The position numbers were made by a program, and so were the translations under genes. Shown piece after piece: positions 26,076 through 35,862 of a stretch of DNA of 64,000 nucleotides (the first letter of the stretch is position 1; the number at the start of each line of letters is the position of its first letter). The notes under the pieces were generated by a model. The model had not been told where the DNA came from. It did not search any database and saw only the letters and a list, made by a program, of their open reading frames with translations. The stretch comes from Williamsia limnetica (GTDB taxonomy: Bacteria; Actinomycetota; Actinomycetes; Mycobacteriales; Mycobacteriaceae), in assembly GCF_003217475.1 (NCBI RefSeq), contig NZ_QJSP01000022.1:1-64000 (forward strand), written 5' to 3'.

Positions 26076-26827
26076 GTGACTTGACTGGAAAGACGGCCGT
26101 GGTGACGGGCGGCAACGGCGGGCTCGGTCTCGGCCTGGCGACGGGGTTGGCCGCAGCGGGCGCCGACATCGCGATCTGGGCGCGGAACGTGGAGAAGAGT
26201 CAGGCTGCGGTCGAGACTTTGCGGAAACACGGCGTGAGGGTGGAAGCGGTCGCGTGCGATGTCGGCGACGAAGCCGCCGTGGTGCGCGCGACGGCAGAAA
26301 CAGTCGAGGCGTTCGGCAAGATCGACTGCCTTGTGGCCAACGCCGGAATCGCCAGTGCCGACAGGTATGTCGACACCTCACTCGATGAATGGCATCGTGT
26401 TCTTCGCACCAACCTCGACGGCACATTTCTGACGACCCGCGAGGTGGCCCGCCACATGATCGACCGCGGCGAAGGTGGGTCGATGATCGTCTTGTCCTCG
26501 ACGATCACCAAGTACGGCGCGGCCGGCCAGGCGGCGTATGCCGCGAGCAAGAGTGGATGCGCTGCGCTCGGCCGGACCCTGGCGGTGGAAATGGCGCGCT
26601 ACCGAATCCGCTGCAACGTGCTGATCCCCGGGTGGGTGGCGACCGATATGAACACGCATCTGCAGGCCGATGAACGGTTTGTCGACAGCACCACTCGGCG
26701 GACCCCAGTACGCCGGTGGGCGACTCCCGACGAGTTCCATTCGGTTGCATCCTTTCTGGCCGATCCGAGTTTGACGTTTCACACCGGTAACGAAGTGATC
26801 GTCGACGGTGGCTACACGATCTTTTGA
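26072..26827 (+). CDS. SDR family oxidoreductase
   Basis: A 251-residue FabG-like SDR with TGGNGGLGLG, VANAGIA, LSSTITKYG, YAASK and VIVDGG. The ATG at 26072 overlaps the stop of the acyl-CoA dehydrogenase gene, so the upstream extension of the frame is not used. As part of the coupled acyl-CoA dehydrogenase set it may oxidise a hydroxyacyl-CoA. The next SDR starts 28 bp later. Confidence 0.88.
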   Translation: MSDLTGKTAVVTGGNGGLGLGLATGLAAAGADIAIWARNVEKSQAAVETLRKHGVRVEAVACDVGDEAAVVRATAETVEAFGKIDCLVANAGIASADRYVDTSLDEWHRVLRTNLDGTFLTTREVARHMIDRGEGGSMIVLSSTITKYGAAGQAAYAASKSGCAALGRTLAVEMARYRIRCNVLIPGWVATDMNTHLQADERFVDSTTRRTPVRRWATPDEFHSVASFLADPSLTFHTGNEVIVDGGYTIF

Positions 26828-26855
26828 CCCTGCATTCTGATCTGAAAGGCTCGAC

Positions 26856-27596
26856 GTGACACTTAGTTTTGATTTCTCCGGTCGCACCGTGTTGGTGACG
26901 GGCGCCGCCCAGGGCATCGGGAAGGCGCTTGCCGATCACTTCGTCGGCGCGGCGGCCCGCGTGGTTGTCGCCGACCGCGATGCCGAACTGTTGAAGCAGC
27001 AATGGCCCGACGAGGGCGAATCGGTCCTGCGCCTAGAACTCGACGTCGCCGACGCCGAGTCCGTGCGCGTCGGGATCGAGCAAGTGGTCCGCACGTGGGG
27101 GTCGATCGATGTGGTGGTGAACAACGCGGGCGTCGCCCGTGACGCGGTGGTGTGGAAGATGACCGATGAGCAGTGGGACACCGTGCTCGCGGTCCACGTC
27201 ACCGGCACGTTCAACCTCACCCGCGCCGCAGTTCCACATATGCGCACGGCCGGCTTCGGTCGAATCATCAACGTGACTTCCTACACCGGTATGCACGGCA
27301 ACATCGGGCAATCCAATTACGCCGCGGCAAAGGGCGGGATCATCGGGTTCACCAAGTCGGTGGCGAAGGAGACTGCCCGGTTTGGGATCACGTGCAACGC
27401 CATTTCGCCGAACGCCGCCACGGCGATGGTAGCTGCCGTGCCACCGGAGAAGTTGGCAGAGATGACGGCGACCGTCCCGATGGGCCGGTTCGCCGATCCT
27501 TCGGAAATGGCTGCGGCGGTGGCTTTTCTGGCGTCGGACGAGGCGGCGTACATCACCGGGGTGGTCCTGCCTGTCGACGGTGGGGTGTCGATGTAG
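26856..27596 (+). CDS. SDR family oxidoreductase (FabG-like)
   Basis: A 246-residue SDR with TGAAQGIGKALA, VNNAGVARD, NVTSYTGMHG, YAAAK and PVDGG. The start is GTG. It resembles 3-oxoacyl-ACP/CoA reductases and probably works as a 3-hydroxyacyl-CoA dehydrogenase here. It is the last gene of the plus-strand run from 21271 and is followed by a strong terminator. Confidence 0.9.
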   Translation: MTLSFDFSGRTVLVTGAAQGIGKALADHFVGAAARVVVADRDAELLKQQWPDEGESVLRLELDVADAESVRVGIEQVVRTWGSIDVVVNNAGVARDAVVWKMTDEQWDTVLAVHVTGTFNLTRAAVPHMRTAGFGRIINVTSYTGMHGNIGQSNYAAAKGGIIGFTKSVAKETARFGITCNAISPNAATAMVAAVPPEKLAEMTATVPMGRFADPSEMAAAVAFLASDEAAYITGVVLPVDGGVSM

Positions 27597-27618
27597 CGGT
27601 CGTGCAGCTGGATTGAGA

Positions 27619-27646
27619 AACGCCCCGGGAAGTTCCCCGGGGCGTT
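27619..27646. terminator. Strong bidirectional terminator hairpin
   Basis: AACGCCCCGGG at 27619-27629 pairs exactly with its complement at 27636-27646 over a 6-base loop, followed by CTTGTTC. It separates the convergent SDR and MaoC genes. Confidence 0.8.
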
Positions 27647-27660
27647 CTTGTTCACGGAGC

Positions 27661-28068
27661 CTATGGCAGAGCTACGGTTGCGGCGCCATCGAGGACCCGC
27701 GTTCCATCGGCGAGGTCGGCCCAAACATCGCACACCGCAGCGCCTCCCGAGATATCAGTGACCACTCCACCCGCTATCACCTCGTCGCCCGCTCGGACGT
27801 TTCCGCGGAAGCGGCACTTGATCCCCGAGAGCGCGGCACCCGATCCGACCCAAGCGGTGAGCATGTCGACGATGTAGGCCATCGTCACGCCGCCCTGGTT
27901 GATCTCGCGATCCCCGAGTCCGGCAGCGGCCACCGCGTCCAGGTCGAAGTGAATCGGGTTGGGATCTCGCAGGATCAAGGCCATCTGGCGAATGTGCTCG
28001 CCACTGACCGCCTTGACCTGGAAACGCGGGATCTCGGTGCCGATTGCGATAGTGGTCCCGATCGTCAT
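27661..28068 (-). CDS. MaoC-like hydratase, small subunit
   Basis: A 135-residue hot-dog protein with the hydratase motif in LRDPNPIHFDLDA (Asp and His) and NQGGVTMAYIVDML. It overlaps the preceding gene 28065-28511 by four bases. Two short MaoC-fold genes in tandem suggest a heteromeric hydratase like ChsH1-ChsH2, where the chain with the D-x-x-x-x-H motif is catalytic. It is the last gene of the operon running from the regulator at 31649 through the dehydrogenase at 29748. It should hydrate a bulky or branched enoyl-CoA. Confidence 0.85.
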   Translation of the reverse strand: MTIGTTIAIGTEIPRFQVKAVSGEHIRQMALILRDPNPIHFDLDAVAAAGLGDREINQGGVTMAYIVDMLTAWVGSGAALSGIKCRFRGNVRAGDEVIAGGVVTDISGGAAVCDVWADLADGTRVLDGAATVALP

Positions 28069-28511
28069 TCTCGTCCTCTCTTGAACAGGTACACACTTTC
28101 GACAGAGCCCATGTCACGTTCCGTGTCGTCGAACACGGTGACCACCACCGTGACGCTGTCGAGGACTGACCCGTCCCGGGTGGTGCGGCGACCTGTGTCG
28201 GTGATCGTAGCGGTGGTCCGGTAGGTTGAACCCACTTCGAGCGGATGTCGTTGTTCGATCTCGCAGGTGCCGAACAGCAATGTGTCCTGGGGTCGTTTGT
28301 GAGCCAGCGTGCAGAGCTCCTCGACACTGATTCCCATGCCGCGCAATGCGATCACCAGGAACCAGAGGGAATGTGCCTGCGTTCGGTCATCGCTCGGACG
28401 GAGTAGCGCGTGGTCTGCGATCCGGCTCTCGTATTCTGTGACGGTCGTGTGGTCGCCGGGTAATTCGCGTCCGGCGAGGTCCGGACTCAGTTCGGCCAGA
28501 GATGTGGTCAC
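28065..28511 (-). CDS. MaoC/FAS1-like dehydratase partner subunit
   Basis: A 148-residue protein resembling the N-terminal hot-dog half of double-hot-dog MaoC proteins. DHALLRPSDDRTQAHSLW and LLFGTCEIEQRHPLEVG are the recognisable parts; the catalytic D-to-H pattern of MaoC is not clear, so it may be the non-catalytic partner. The GTG start has AAGGGAG upstream; the longer frame runs into the acyl-CoA dehydrogenase gene. It is coupled to 27661-28068. Substrate is inferred from the adjacent dehydrogenase. Confidence 0.78.
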   Translation of the reverse strand: MTTSLAELSPDLAGRELPGDHTTVTEYESRIADHALLRPSDDRTQAHSLWFLVIALRGMGISVEELCTLAHKRPQDTLLFGTCEIEQRHPLEVGSTYRTTATITDTGRRTTRDGSVLDSVTVVVTVFDDTERDMGSVESVYLFKRGRE

Positions 28512-28545
28512 CTGGGGTGACTCCCTTCGTGGATGATCTGCTCCG

Positions 28546-29748
28546 TCAGTAGGACCGTGGGAGGCCGAGTGTGTGCTGCGCGATGTGGTTGAGAACCATC
28601 TCGGTCGACACCGGCGCGATCTGCTGCAACCGGATGATGCTCCAGAGATCGGCGAGCCCGTACTCGTGGGCCAGCCCGTTTCCGCCGTGCACCTGGATCG
28701 CGGTGTCGAGGGCGGTGTGGCCGGCCTTGGACGCGAGGTACTTTGCCATGTTCGCTTGTTCGCCGGACGGAAGGCCGGCATCGAACAGGGCGGCCGCGCG
28801 CCACGTCATCCCGCGGGCGGCTTCGAGCTGGATCTTCGCCGCCGCCAGCGGATGCTGCACTGCCTGGTAGTTGGCAATCGGGGTGTTGTTCCAGACCGCG
28901 CGGGTCTTGGTGTACTCGCACGCCCGATCGATCGCGTACTGCGCGATACCGGTGCAGATCACAGCGCTGAGCACACGCTCGGGATTGAGACCGTCGAAGA
29001 GTGGTACAAGCCCACGATCGACCTCGCCGACGATGTCGGCGGCCGGGACGCGCACGTTGTCGAAGAACAGCGTGAATTGCCGCTCCGGCGCGGACAATGC
29101 GGTCGGGATCATCTCCATCGAGAGGCCCTCGACCTTCGGATCGACGATGAACAGCGAAAGCTTTCCCCGGCCGGTGGACTCGTCTTTGCCGGTCCGGGCC
29201 ACGAGCAGAAACTTGTCGCAGTGATCCACGCCGGAGATGTAGTACTTGGACCCCCGGATGACCCATTCGTCGCCTTCCAGGGTGGCGGTGGTCGACACGT
29301 TGTGCGAGTTGGAGCCGGCATCGGGTTCGGTCAGCGCGAAGACGAACTTGAGCGCACCGCTGGCGATCCCGGGGAGGAACGCCTGCTTCTGCGCTTCGGT
29401 TCCGTGAAGAGAGAACACGCTGCCGGCGATCCCCTGGGACAGCACCATCGCGAGCTCGGGGCACCCCCCGGCAGACATCTCTTCGAGAACGATGGCCTGC
29501 TGGGTCAGGCCGGCCCCACTGCCGCCGTACTCCTCAGGGATGTTGAGACCGAGGTATCCGCCTGCGCCCAGTTCGTCCCAGAGTTCCTGCATGGGCTCGC
29601 CTGTGATCGAGCGTTCGCGATAGTACGAATGGCCGTACTTTCCGACGATCTTCGACACCGTGGACCGCAGCATGACTTCTTCGTCAGTGGGCAGCAAAGG
29701 CAACGAGGCGGCCTGATCGGTGTGTGACTCTGTAGCGGTAGACACCAT
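28546..29748 (-). CDS. Acyl-CoA dehydrogenase (unusual C-terminus)
   Basis: A 400-residue acyl-CoA dehydrogenase, paralogous to 22088. FALTEPDAGSNSH and the KYYISGVDHCDKF region are typical. Again the YEGT base motif is missing (QIAPVS), and a Glu is kept in LNPERV as a possible base. Both paralogues end in LGLPRS plus one residue. The ATG at 29748 has AGGAGG ten bases upstream, so the upstream extension of the frame was dropped. It lies 131 bp after the regulator gene and 34 bp before the MaoC pair, forming a dehydrogenation and hydration unit. Confidence 0.9.
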   Translation of the reverse strand: MVSTATESHTDQAASLPLLPTDEEVMLRSTVSKIVGKYGHSYYRERSITGEPMQELWDELGAGGYLGLNIPEEYGGSGAGLTQQAIVLEEMSAGGCPELAMVLSQGIAGSVFSLHGTEAQKQAFLPGIASGALKFVFALTEPDAGSNSHNVSTTATLEGDEWVIRGSKYYISGVDHCDKFLLVARTGKDESTGRGKLSLFIVDPKVEGLSMEMIPTALSAPERQFTLFFDNVRVPAADIVGEVDRGLVPLFDGLNPERVLSAVICTGIAQYAIDRACEYTKTRAVWNNTPIANYQAVQHPLAAAKIQLEAARGMTWRAAALFDAGLPSGEQANMAKYLASKAGHTALDTAIQVHGGNGLAHEYGLADLWSIIRLQQIAPVSTEMVLNHIAQHTLGLPRSY

Positions 29749-29879
29749 GTGACGCGAGACCTCCTGGGGGATCGGGACGGTCGGCTGGGGTGGTTCACTG
29801 CAGCCAACATGCTCTGATAACGATGGCATGCGGTCGGCGGTGCGAGATGTCTCTTTTCGAGCCACATCCCCTCCGGGCC

Positions 29880-31649
29880 TCAGAAGTTGGTAGAACTCAG
29901 ATCGATTCCGAGAGCCCGGACCTTCCGGTACAGAGTGGACCGGGCAATTCCTAGCTTGTCCGCGGCAAGTCGTTTGTTGCCGCGTGTCTCACGTAACGCG
30001 TTGATGATCGCCCGTGCCTCGACCTGCTCGAGACCGGCCAGCCGGCGACGCGAGGCGCGGACGCGGTAGTCCGAGGGGAGGTCCTGTGCGCCGATGTAGT
30101 CACGATGTCCAGTCCTCAGCAGGGTGCGGACTAGGGTTTCGATCGAGGCGACGTTCCGGTCCCAGTCGAGCCGGCTCAGCGTCTGCACGGCATCAGACAT
30201 CCAGTGCACCTTGCGGTCACTGTCCGAGTACCGCGCGCTGAAGGTGTCGAGTAGCAGTGGGAGATCATCGAATCGCTCGGCCAGGGGCGGCACTTCCAGC
30301 ACACAGTCGAACCACTCGACCAGTGGAATGGCCGCGTTGCCTGCCTCATCGGTCGTCATCGTTGCCGCGACCGGTACGCCCCGGTCGCGCGCCACCGCCA
30401 GAGAACTGGCGACCGTGCGTTGGACGTCGTCGTCGATGAGCTCGAGGTGGCGCAGTATCACCGGTGATTCGCCGTCGCAGGACGCACTATGGACGGCCGA
30501 CAACCACTCCTGCGACTGATCAGATCGATAGGCGCGGGCATCAATGACCGACGCGCTGGTTCCGAGCATGCTCGTCAGCACCGCGAACTTTCCGGTGCCG
30601 GCCTCGCCGACGGCAAGCGTGGACAGCTCCGTCACCGCGGTTGCCTTGTCGCACAGACGTTGCCAGGCCGAACTGTTGCCGACCAAGCCGGGTAGCACCG
30701 ACTTCCGAAAGGTGGGAAGGGGCGCCGCAGAGTCGGAGACCGGCTTGACTCGCATGAGGGCGCCGACCAATTCGGGACCGTCAGAGACCGGCGTGACGTG
30801 CACGTCTACGAATGAGCCGTCGGAAAGGGTCAGTGATCGCACCTCGGTGGTGGTGTTGACCGCCATCGCTCGCGCCGCGTGCTCCCACAGGATGGGCTGA
30901 TCAGCGGTGGAGACGATCCTGGACGCGGCGGCGTTGCTGATGACGGTGTGCTGGTCGAGACAGATCACGGGATGGCGACTGTCCCGGTTGTCAGACAAAA
31001 AGGCGTTGAACAGAAGGTGTTCGCGGCGCGTCGCCACGACTGCGAGTTCGCGCTCGATGGCCGCGGCGACCTCGCGGACCCAGGACAGCATGATCGGACT
31101 GGTGTCCTCGTACCGGCAGGTGAGATTGAGGGTGCCGATGATGCGCTTGCTCACCGGATGCGTGATCGGCGCGCCGGCGCACGTCAACTGCAAAGACTGC
31201 TCGAAGAAGTGCTCGGGCCCGGCGACCATCGACGCACGACCGGTCTCCAAGACCATCCCGCCGCTGTTGGTTCCCACGGACGTTTCCGCGAACGAAAAGC
31301 CCGGGAGTACATCGTGCTGGTCGAGTCGGCGAGTCAGTCGAGAGTCCTCCACACATCGCTGCAAGACCTGACCCTCGGAATCAGTGATTGTCAGACTGCT
31401 GAAAGAGTCGACCAGTGTGGCGCGGCGGGCCTCGATGATCGGACCGGCGACGGTCAAGAGATGCTCGTTCGGTGCCGCGTTCTTCTCGTGTACCGGCCGG
31501 GACCGCTCGGGCTCGAGGCCGTACATCATCGACCGGCGCCACGATTGCATGATCTCGCCCCGAACAACCCCGTTGTGGACCTCCGCGTCTCCCGACAGAA
31601 ATCTTTCACGAACCTGGAGGAGGGTGCGAGTGCGTTCGTCTAGTGCCAC
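29880..31649 (-). CDS. AcoR-like GAF/AAA+/Fis-type regulator, second copy
   Basis: A 589-residue paralogue of 3189-5057. It has the GAF-like sensory region, a reduced AAA+ domain and a C-terminal Fis-type helix-turn-helix (NKRLAADKLGIARSTLYRKV). No GAFTGA loop is present, and the Walker A is altered to GEAGTGKF, so ATP use may be weak or lost. The GTG start is decided by AAAGGAG seven bases upstream. It is divergent from limA at 31918, which makes it the best candidate for the activator of limAB and of its own downstream dehydrogenase and hydratase genes. Confidence 0.9.
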   Translation of the reverse strand: MALDERTRTLLQVRERFLSGDAEVHNGVVRGEIMQSWRRSMMYGLEPERSRPVHEKNAAPNEHLLTVAGPIIEARRATLVDSFSSLTITDSEGQVLQRCVEDSRLTRRLDQHDVLPGFSFAETSVGTNSGGMVLETGRASMVAGPEHFFEQSLQLTCAGAPITHPVSKRIIGTLNLTCRYEDTSPIMLSWVREVAAAIERELAVVATRREHLLFNAFLSDNRDSRHPVICLDQHTVISNAAASRIVSTADQPILWEHAARAMAVNTTTEVRSLTLSDGSFVDVHVTPVSDGPELVGALMRVKPVSDSAAPLPTFRKSVLPGLVGNSSAWQRLCDKATAVTELSTLAVGEAGTGKFAVLTSMLGTSASVIDARAYRSDQSQEWLSAVHSASCDGESPVILRHLELIDDDVQRTVASSLAVARDRGVPVAATMTTDEAGNAAIPLVEWFDCVLEVPPLAERFDDLPLLLDTFSARYSDSDRKVHWMSDAVQTLSRLDWDRNVASIETLVRTLLRTGHRDYIGAQDLPSDYRVRASRRRLAGLEQVEARAIINALRETRGNKRLAADKLGIARSTLYRKVRALGIDLSSTNF

Positions 31650-32370
<721 letters not shown>

Positions 32371-32422
32371 ACTCATCGGGCCGTCAATACTCACCGCACA
32401 CCTAGCATCAGGAGATCGCACC

Positions 32423-33586
32423 ATGGCAAGCAACTACGGAAATGTCGAGTTCGGGGCGTTCTTGGCGCCTTGGCACAAAGCCGAGACCGACGCGAACTAC
32501 GCCATCCATTCCGACCTCGAACTGGTCGAGCACATGGACCGACTCGGTTTCGCGGAGTTCTGGATCGGCGAGCACCATTCGGGGGGAGTCGAGATCGTCT
32601 CTTCACCGGAGGTCTTCCTCGCCGCCGCTTCGCAGCGGACCTCGCGGATCAAGCTTGGTCTCGGCGTGGTGTCACTGCCTTATCACCACCCGTTCATGGT
32701 GGCCGAGCGTCTCGTGCTCCTGGACCACTTGTCGCGCGGGCGTGTGGTTTTCGGTGCGGGACCGGGGCAGCTGGTCGATGACGCCAACATTCTCGGTATC
32801 GACCCGGTCCAGAGCCGTAAAAAGATGGAAGACGCGTTCGACGTCATTCACCGGTTGCTCAACGGTGAGACCGTCACCAAACAGACCGATTGGTTCACGT
32901 GCAACGACGCTTACCTGCACGTCACGCCATACTCGACGATAGACAAGGCCGTCACCGCCACCGTGTCGCCGACCGGTCCGAAGCTTGCCGGAAAGTACGG
33001 TGCAGGGATCCTCTCCCTGGCTGCGACCAACCCGGATGCGATTGGCCTGCTCGCCGACCATTGGCAGATCGCGGAGCAGCTGGCGGCGGAGAACGGCCAG
33101 GTGGTCGATCGACGGAACTGGCGCCTGACCGGGATCATGCACGTTGCCGAAACTGAAGAGCAGGCACGAGAGGACGTCCGGCACGGGCTGCTCTATCTGC
33201 TGAACTACCTCTCCGAGGTGACCCCCGGATTCCCGAAGTTCCCCGATGTGGACTCCCTGATCGACGGGATCACCAGCAGTGGTCTGGCTGTGATCGGAAC
33301 ACCGGAAATGGCCATCGCGCAGATCGAACGGCTGCAAGACGCTTCGGGTGGTTTCGGCAAGTTCCTCGTGCTCCACGGTGAGTGGGCCCGCCCGGCGGCG
33401 GGGCTCAAGAGCTTCGAACTCATCGCCGAGAAGGTGGCACCAGTCTTCAACGGCACGGCCGCGTCCCGCCGGCGCGGATACGACCAGACGGTCAACAGCA
33501 ACCGTGCGGGAGCGGCTGCTACTGAAGCGGGTCAGGCCGAAGCTCGGCAGCGGTTCGATGCCGAACGCAGCGTCGTTGCCAACTGA
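32423..33586 (+). CDS. limB: Limonene 1,2-monooxygenase-like flavin monooxygenase
   Basis: A 387-residue luciferase-family (TIM-barrel) FMN-dependent monooxygenase. Typical blocks are MDRLGFAEFWIGEHHSGG, SLPYHHPFMVAERLVLLD and VIGTPEMAIAQIERLQ. From memory it aligns along its length with limonene 1,2-monooxygenase LimB of R. erythropolis DCL14. It would epoxidise the ring double bond, using reduced flavin from a separate reductase. The ATG has AGGAG upstream. Its product is the substrate of LimA encoded just before it. A hairpin follows downstream. Confidence 0.92.
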   Translation: MASNYGNVEFGAFLAPWHKAETDANYAIHSDLELVEHMDRLGFAEFWIGEHHSGGVEIVSSPEVFLAAASQRTSRIKLGLGVVSLPYHHPFMVAERLVLLDHLSRGRVVFGAGPGQLVDDANILGIDPVQSRKKMEDAFDVIHRLLNGETVTKQTDWFTCNDAYLHVTPYSTIDKAVTATVSPTGPKLAGKYGAGILSLAATNPDAIGLLADHWQIAEQLAAENGQVVDRRNWRLTGIMHVAETEEQAREDVRHGLLYLLNYLSEVTPGFPKFPDVDSLIDGITSSGLAVIGTPEMAIAQIERLQDASGGFGKFLVLHGEWARPAAGLKSFELIAEKVAPVFNGTAASRRRGYDQTVNSNRAGAAATEAGQAEARQRFDAERSVVAN

Positions 33587-34217
33587 CGCGCCGGCTTCGC
33601 GTCGTCCTTCAAGTCGGCGCGGGAGCTGTTGTCGGCGGTCAGATGTGGGAGGTGCCCGTGCTGTCTCCCGCATCTGTGAAGGGATCGGCAGTTCGCTCTC
33701 CTTCAGGTGTTCGATGCCGCGAATGTGCGCACCGACGTCCTCGCCAATAACGCCAGAGATTTCTCAGGGCGCCAGGACCAAAACCGTGCACAACTCTGTT
33801 GATGAATAGTCCCTCGTCGTCAGTTGGATCTCGCCGTCTGTTGACCACCATTCCGAACACTCACGACATCTGATTTGGCCTGGCAGGGTAAACCAGGGGC
33901 GACTGGATTCCCCGACGAGACTCGCGCGCCCAGAGTGAGCTCTCGTCAGGGAAGGCACGCCCAGCTCGTCGAGCCTTGGTTTCGATACTCATCGGTATAC
34001 CTGGTCCAGCAACGAAGTCGCCGGAACAACAGTGCTAGCTGTAAAGACGTGTCACAACAGGTTTCGAATATGGTGATCTAGTGGCACTGCAGCACAACGG
34101 GTTACATTGATGCCCGAGGGGTGCCTATTCTCGGTTCAGCACAGAATTGGCCTGTACTGAGTGAGCGCCGCCGGCCGCTGGTGGGCAGTGTCGGACCATC
34201 GCGGGTGTGTGGACGGG
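33587..34217. other. Gap without a supportable gene; hairpin after limB
   Basis: About 630 bp with no convincing gene on either strand. The clearest feature is a hairpin: CAGATGTGGGAG at 33640-33651 pairs with CTCCCGCATCTG at 33665-33676 (one wobble), a likely terminator for limAB. Base composition from about 33800 to 34100 is less GC-rich than the flanks, and short frames there lack ribosome binding sites. It may be remnant DNA. Confidence 0.5.
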
Positions 34218-34880
34218 TTATGTTTCACTGTTAGGAGATATTAGCGCCGCTCGGATAGCCGTGGCGACGAGTTCGGTCTTGGTCCGGGCACCGACCCGTT
34301 CTTTGAGCGCTTGCACGTGGAAGCGGACCGTCGACTGTGAAATCGACAGTTTCTGGGCGATTTCCGAGTAGGTCAGGCCTTCGGCGACCAACTCGAGGAC
34401 TCGGATTTGGCGGGGCGTGAGGGACTTTCCTCCGCCGCCACCGGCCTGCTGGGAGGACTCTGCCGCGAATAGGCGATGAACGATGGAGGCGGTACTGGCG
34501 GGTCGGGTGCCCGGTTCCGTTGTTGCTATCTCGCGCAGAGCTTTCCGTAGTTCGTCCAAACCGCTTGCTTTGGTGACGAATGCGACTGCGCCTGCGGCAA
34601 GTGATTGACGCACGACCTCCTCGTTGAGATAGGTCGTCAAGATGATCACCGCTGTCGCGGGGGAGGTTTCCAGGATTTGGCGACATAGTTGATCACCCGT
34701 CGTATCCGGCAAGCGATAGTCCACCACAGCGGCATTGGGTTGAGTCTGCTTGATGCGATCGAGCGCCTCCGCGCCGGTCCCGGCTTCACCCACGACCTCG
34801 ATATCGGCATCCTTCTGCAGAACCGTCCTGAGCCCCTCACGTACGATTTCGTGGTCGTCGACAATGAAGACCCGCATCAT
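34218..34880 (-). CDS. NarL/LuxR-type response regulator
   Basis: A 220-residue response regulator. The receiver domain has the acidic pair in IVDDHE, the phosphorylated Asp D54 in VVDYRLPD and the Lys in FVTKAS. The C-terminal LuxR-type helix-turn-helix is LTPRQIRVLELVAEGLTYSE followed by the SISQSTVRFHVQALKER recognition helix. GGAG sits three bases before the first ATG and six before the second (34877), so the start may be the latter. Its likely kinase is at 40124-41773, same strand, about 5 kb away. It probably controls the metabolic genes between them. Confidence 0.92.
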   Translation of the reverse strand: MMRVFIVDDHEIVREGLRTVLQKDADIEVVGEAGTGAEALDRIKQTQPNAAVVDYRLPDTTGDQLCRQILETSPATAVIILTTYLNEEVVRQSLAAGAVAFVTKASGLDELRKALREIATTEPGTRPASTASIVHRLFAAESSQQAGGGGGKSLTPRQIRVLELVAEGLTYSEIAQKLSISQSTVRFHVQALKERVGARTKTELVATAIRAALISPNSET

Positions 34881-34923
34881 GAACTCCTTCTTCGGTGCTC
34901 GGAGTGGTGACTCGTCGCACCAG

Positions 34924-35862
34924 TCAACGCCGTGCCAGGGCGTCTCGGCAATAGTCCGCTACCTCGGTCAGTGCATCGTCGGCGTCGTCGACGAGGCCGA
35001 TCAAGGGCGCAAATCCGTGAATCATGTTTGGATAGCGTTTGATACGAACCTCCACCCCGTGCGTCGCCAGCATCGCGGCGTACTCGAGGGCTCCGTCGCG
35101 GAGGATGTCATGCTCGGCAACCACAAGCAGCGTTGAGGGCGACCTTCGCAGATCGGGGGCGTGAAGTGGTGAGATCTCCGCTCTCGACCGCACCGCAGGG
35201 TCGGGGGCGTAGTTGTCCCAGAACCACGCCATATCGGCTTCGGTCATCAAAAGTCCGGGGCCACCGAACTCGGCGAAGGAGTCGCGGCTGTCGTCGGTGT
35301 CTACGACGGGATAGATCAGCACCTGCCCTGTGACAGGTAGGCCCTGATCGCCCGCATAGAGCGTAGTGACGGTGGCCAAGTTCCCGCCCGCGCTGTCACC
35401 GCCCAGGACGATAGAGTCACCTGGACACTCGCGGGCAACCCATTCGAGAGCGGCGCGAGCATCGTCGAGCGCCGCCGGATAGGGATGCTCAGGTGCAAGC
35501 CGGTATCCAACGCTGATGACTCGATGTCCGCTGGCGACGGCGAGGTGGCGGCAGTATCCATCCGAGTCTTCGATCCCGCCAAGCGTCCAGCCCCCACCGT
35601 GGAAGTAGAGAATCGTGCCACGTCGTGACGATGGAGTTGGCAGGTATGTCCGGAACGGGACTACACCGCCCGCCCGGGGAAGCACTCGATCGCGCACCGA
35701 GTGAACCGGTGGAGCCGGTGGAAGCAGGCCGCGGATCGCCGAGACCCGCGCCCTAGCGTCAGCAAGCGGGATCTGGTGTAGGCCAGGTGCTCCCGCGGAC
35801 TGTTCCAGCAGGCGTCGGATCTGCGGGTCTACCGGCCACCGTGCCGGTCTGGTGCTCGTCAC
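34924..35862 (-). CDS. HSL-family esterase/lactonase (alpha/beta hydrolase)
   Basis: A 312-residue hydrolase of the hormone-sensitive lipase family. The oxyanion motif HGGGW is at 88-92, the nucleophile S157 is in GDSAGG, and the C-terminal part has EHDILRDG (Asp) and NMIHGFA (His). Monoterpene epsilon-lactone hydrolase of R. erythropolis belongs to this family, so opening of the Baeyer-Villiger lactone is a fitting role. The GTG start has AAGGAG eight bases upstream. It lies 43 bp before the response regulator gene on the same strand, and is divergent from the aldehyde dehydrogenase. Confidence 0.88.
   Translation of the reverse strand: MTSTRPARWPVDPQIRRLLEQSAGAPGLHQIPLADARARVSAIRGLLPPAPPVHSVRDRVLPRAGGVVPFRTYLPTPSSRRGTILYFHGGGWTLGGIEDSDGYCRHLAVASGHRVISVGYRLAPEHPYPAALDDARAALEWVARECPGDSIVLGGDSAGGNLATVTTLYAGDQGLPVTGQVLIYPVVDTDDSRDSFAEFGGPGLLMTEADMAWFWDNYAPDPAVRSRAEISPLHAPDLRRSPSTLLVVAEHDILRDGALEYAAMLATHGVEVRIKRYPNMIHGFAPLIGLVDDADDALTEVADYCRDALARR

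Noticed and set aside
28573-29727. Plus-strand frame of 384 codons
   Set aside because: Antisense of the acyl-CoA dehydrogenase at 28546-29748; no domain and no ribosome site.
33587-34217. Possible small genes in the gap after limB
   Set aside because: Frames of about 60-75 codons lack ribosome sites and recognisable sequence.
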